A DNA stretch of 10,605 nt, taken from assembly GCA_030613795.1 (NCBI GenBank), contig JAUWLG010000027.1:1-10605 (forward strand), read 5' to 3'. The position numbers and the translations under genes are program-made. This DNA comes from Helicobacteraceae bacterium (GTDB lineage Bacteria > Campylobacterota > Campylobacteria > Campylobacterales > Sulfurimonadaceae). Within the stretch, counting starts at the first letter, position 1; every line of letters begins with the position of its first letter. This document shows positions 9,045-10,605 of this stretch, in pieces. Below the pieces are notes generated by a model. The model was not told where the DNA came from and did not search any database. It was given only the letters and a program-made list of their open reading frames with translations.

Positions 9045-9055
9045 TTAGAAATAAA

Positions 9056-9061
9056 TATAAT
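9056..9061 (+). promoter_or_regulatory. candidate -10 box upstream of aroB
   Basis: A perfect TATAAT lies 14 nt before the aroB ATG, which would give a leader of only about 8 nt carrying GGAA. The matching -35 position would fall inside the right arm of element copy 2 (9033-9038, TTAGAG) and is poor. If this promoter is used, insertion of the element has replaced its upstream half; otherwise aroB is read from upstream. Confidence 0.3.
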
Positions 9062-9075
9062 AACGGAACCTCTCA

Positions 9076-10125
9076 ATGATCATCGATATCAACCTTAAAA
9101 AAGAGATCGATCTCTCCTATCAAGTCACTATAGACACGTTGCCTGAACTCAGTTTCGATACCAAGGTCGCTATTGTGACAAACCCGACTGTTTCAGCACT
9201 TCATCTTGAGTATTTACTATCAAAGATCAAGGCTAAAGAGATACATGTCATCACGGTACCTGATGGTGAAGAGTACAAAAACTGGCAGAGTATTGAGATG
9301 ATCTTGGAGGGGATGTTTGAAGCACGTTTCAACCGTAACTCACTTCTTATCGCCTTTGGCGGTGGTGTTATAGGTGACATGACGGGGTTTGCAGCGAGTA
9401 TCTACCAACGTGGTATCGATTTTGTACAGATCCCGACGACACTGTTGGCACAGGTTGATGCCAGTGTCGGCGGCAAGACCGGGTTTAACAATAAGTACGG
9501 TAAAAACTTAGTGGGTGCTTTTCACCAACCGCAAGCTGTTTATGCCGATGCCCATTTTCTGAAAACGCTGCCAAAACGTGAATTTGCAGCCGGTGTCGCA
9601 GAAGTCATCAAGATGGCAGTCTGTTTTGATGCTGATTTTTTTGCCTGGCTGGAAGAGGCTGATCTTAGTGACGAAAAGCAGCTCTCCGATGCTGTGGCCA
9701 AGTCGGTTCAGACAAAGGCGTGGGTGGTTGCACAAGATGAAAAAGAGAGAGGCCTGCGAGCTGCTCTTAACTATGGACACACCTTTGGACACGTCATTGA
9801 AAATGAGACGAACTACACGGGCTTTTTACATGGTGAAGCGGTTGCTATCGGTATGATGATGGCAAATGATACGGCTGTTGAACTCGGTTGGATGAGTGAT
9901 GAAGAAGCTACACGTGTTAAAGCACTTTTAGAGCGTTATGAACTGCCAACCACCTATGAGATCAAAGACGTTGACAGTTTTTATGAGACGTTTTATCTAG
10001 ACAAAAAGAGTGCTGACAGCGCAATTACGTTTATTATTCCTAAATCATTGGGCGATGTGGAGATCACAGACGAAATCGATGAATCTATTATTAAAAAGGT
10101 GTTAAAACAATATGCAGTTAACTAG
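9076..10125 (+). CDS. aroB: 3-dehydroquinate synthase AroB
   Basis: 349 residues, normal family length. AroB converts DAHP to 3-dehydroquinate, the second step of the shikimate pathway, using NAD+ and a divalent metal (Zn2+/Co2+). Visible motifs: VPDGEEYK (61-68), NAD-binding FGGGVIGDMTGFAAS (94-108), IPTTLLAQVDASVGGKTGFN (119-138, with Lys134), KNLVGAFHQPQAV (143-155), metal ligands Glu176 (AGVAEVIK), His235 (LNYGHTFGH) and His252 (LHGEAVAIGM), and catalytic His239. The ribosome site is weak (GGAA about 7 nt upstream). Its last 14 bp overlap the start of the MscS-type gene, so these two genes are co-transcribed. The order aroB-mscS matches Helicobacter and Campylobacter. The gene starts 31 bp after a MITE-like element. 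Confidence 0.97.
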   Translation: MIIDINLKKEIDLSYQVTIDTLPELSFDTKVAIVTNPTVSALHLEYLLSKIKAKEIHVITVPDGEEYKNWQSIEMILEGMFEARFNRNSLLIAFGGGVIGDMTGFAASIYQRGIDFVQIPTTLLAQVDASVGGKTGFNNKYGKNLVGAFHQPQAVYADAHFLKTLPKREFAAGVAEVIKMAVCFDADFFAWLEEADLSDEKQLSDAVAKSVQTKAWVVAQDEKERGLRAALNYGHTFGHVIENETNYTGFLHGEAVAIGMMMANDTAVELGWMSDEEATRVKALLERYELPTTYEIKDVDSFYETFYLDKKSADSAITFIIPKSLGDVEITDEIDESIIKKVLKQYAVN

Positions 10126-10605
10126 CTTGCGACTATTTCTCACCGTTGTTTTACTTCAGGTATCCCTTTGGGCTGTGCCTAGTACAGTCGAAATTGTTGC
10201 CAACAACAGTGAAGATGACCGCGTAGCACAAGAGTTGCTTATTAATGCATCAATAGCAGAGAATGAACGTCTTATCCGTGAAAAGCGAATGCACACTATT
10301 GCACAATTTCAAGATGAACTCGATGAGATCAATCGGCAGTTGGCAAAAGACAATGTGTGGGAAAAAAGCTACAGTTCACACGTCGCTTATGCACAAGTGC
10401 GCGGTGACCTGACCACGCTTCAAGAAGAGATCAAAAAGCTGAGCAAAAAGCGTCAAAAAAGTTCTGATGATGTTGAAGAGCTTGAAGATCTGAAAAGCAA
10501 AGAGAAGATTCTTTCTGAGCAGTTTAAACTTCTTGATGACACACAACAGGGAAAAAGTGTGTGCGCTGCACTCCTTCAGCCTGAAGAGATCGAAGAGATA
10601 CCTGT
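10112..10605 (+). CDS. MscS-type mechanosensitive channel, N-terminal part
   Basis: 164 codons are visible and the frame is open at the window edge. The ATG at 10112 overlaps aroB by 14 bp; AAGG lies about 12 nt upstream, a loose spacing, so translation may depend on coupling. Residues 1-21 (MQLTSLRLFLTVVLLQVSLWA) are a Sec signal peptide with a likely cut after Ala21. Residues about 30-150 are charged and largely coiled-coil (for example TTLQEEIKKLSKKRQKSS), and C153 follows near the edge. No MscS channel domain is visible yet. The identification rests on position: large Campylobacterota MscS proteins with a periplasmic coiled-coil N-terminus directly follow aroB (HP0284 and Cj1007c, from memory). 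Such channels release solutes on hypo-osmotic shock. Confidence 0.65.
   Translation, partial: MQLTSLRLFLTVVLLQVSLWAVPSTVEIVANNSEDDRVAQELLINASIAENERLIREKRMHTIAQFQDELDEINRQLAKDNVWEKSYSSHVAYAQVRGDLTTLQEEIKKLSKKRQKSSDDVEELEDLKSKEKILSEQFKLLDDTQQGKSVCAALLQPEEIEEIP

Overview
The window looks like chromosomal DNA from a Campylobacterota bacterium (formerly Epsilonproteobacteria), probably a free-living Sulfurimonas/Sulfurovum-type organism. The main reason is the gene order tgt, COG3400-family gene, aroB, MscS-type channel, which I recall from Helicobacter and Campylobacter. The adjacent pdxJ/pdxA pair and the moderately AT-rich composition fit. Genus is inference only.

Left part (1-2000, + strand): the tail of a YqjD/ElaB-like tail-anchored protein, a two-TM YqjE/holin-III-like protein and a four-EF-hand lipoprotein are packed as one operon (9-nt gap, then a TGATG overlap). 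A 373-bp gene-poor stretch follows. It holds inverted and direct repeats and a stem-forming leader ahead of a 120-aa group-1 truncated globin whose distal haem pocket looks unusually non-polar.

Middle part (2143-6848, - strand): a periplasmic DegP/HtrA-type protease with two PDZ domains, an orphan 64-aa protein, and a tight operon tgt-pdxJ-pdxA with overlapping genes (17 and 13 bp). The operon combines queuosine tRNA modification with the last two dedicated steps of DXP-dependent vitamin B6 synthesis.

Right part (6849-10605, mostly + strand): a COG3400-family gene (RCK/TrkA-like), then aroB (dehydroquinate synthase) overlapping by 14 bp the start of an MscS-type channel gene that runs off the window. 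The COG3400 gene is flanked on both sides, in the same orientation, by two related non-coding elements (311 and 267 bp). Each has about 30-bp terminal inverted repeats and nested internal inverted repeats around a 58-bp core that is 56/58 identical between copies. Their arms differ in sequence but stay self-complementary within each copy. This pair is the most unusual thing in the window: a MITE-like or structured repeat family with no transposase here. One copy has an apparent 3-bp target duplication. One sits 22 bp upstream of the tgt start and the other 31 bp upstream of the aroB start. No rRNA, tRNA, CRISPR array, phage gene or transposase gene was seen.
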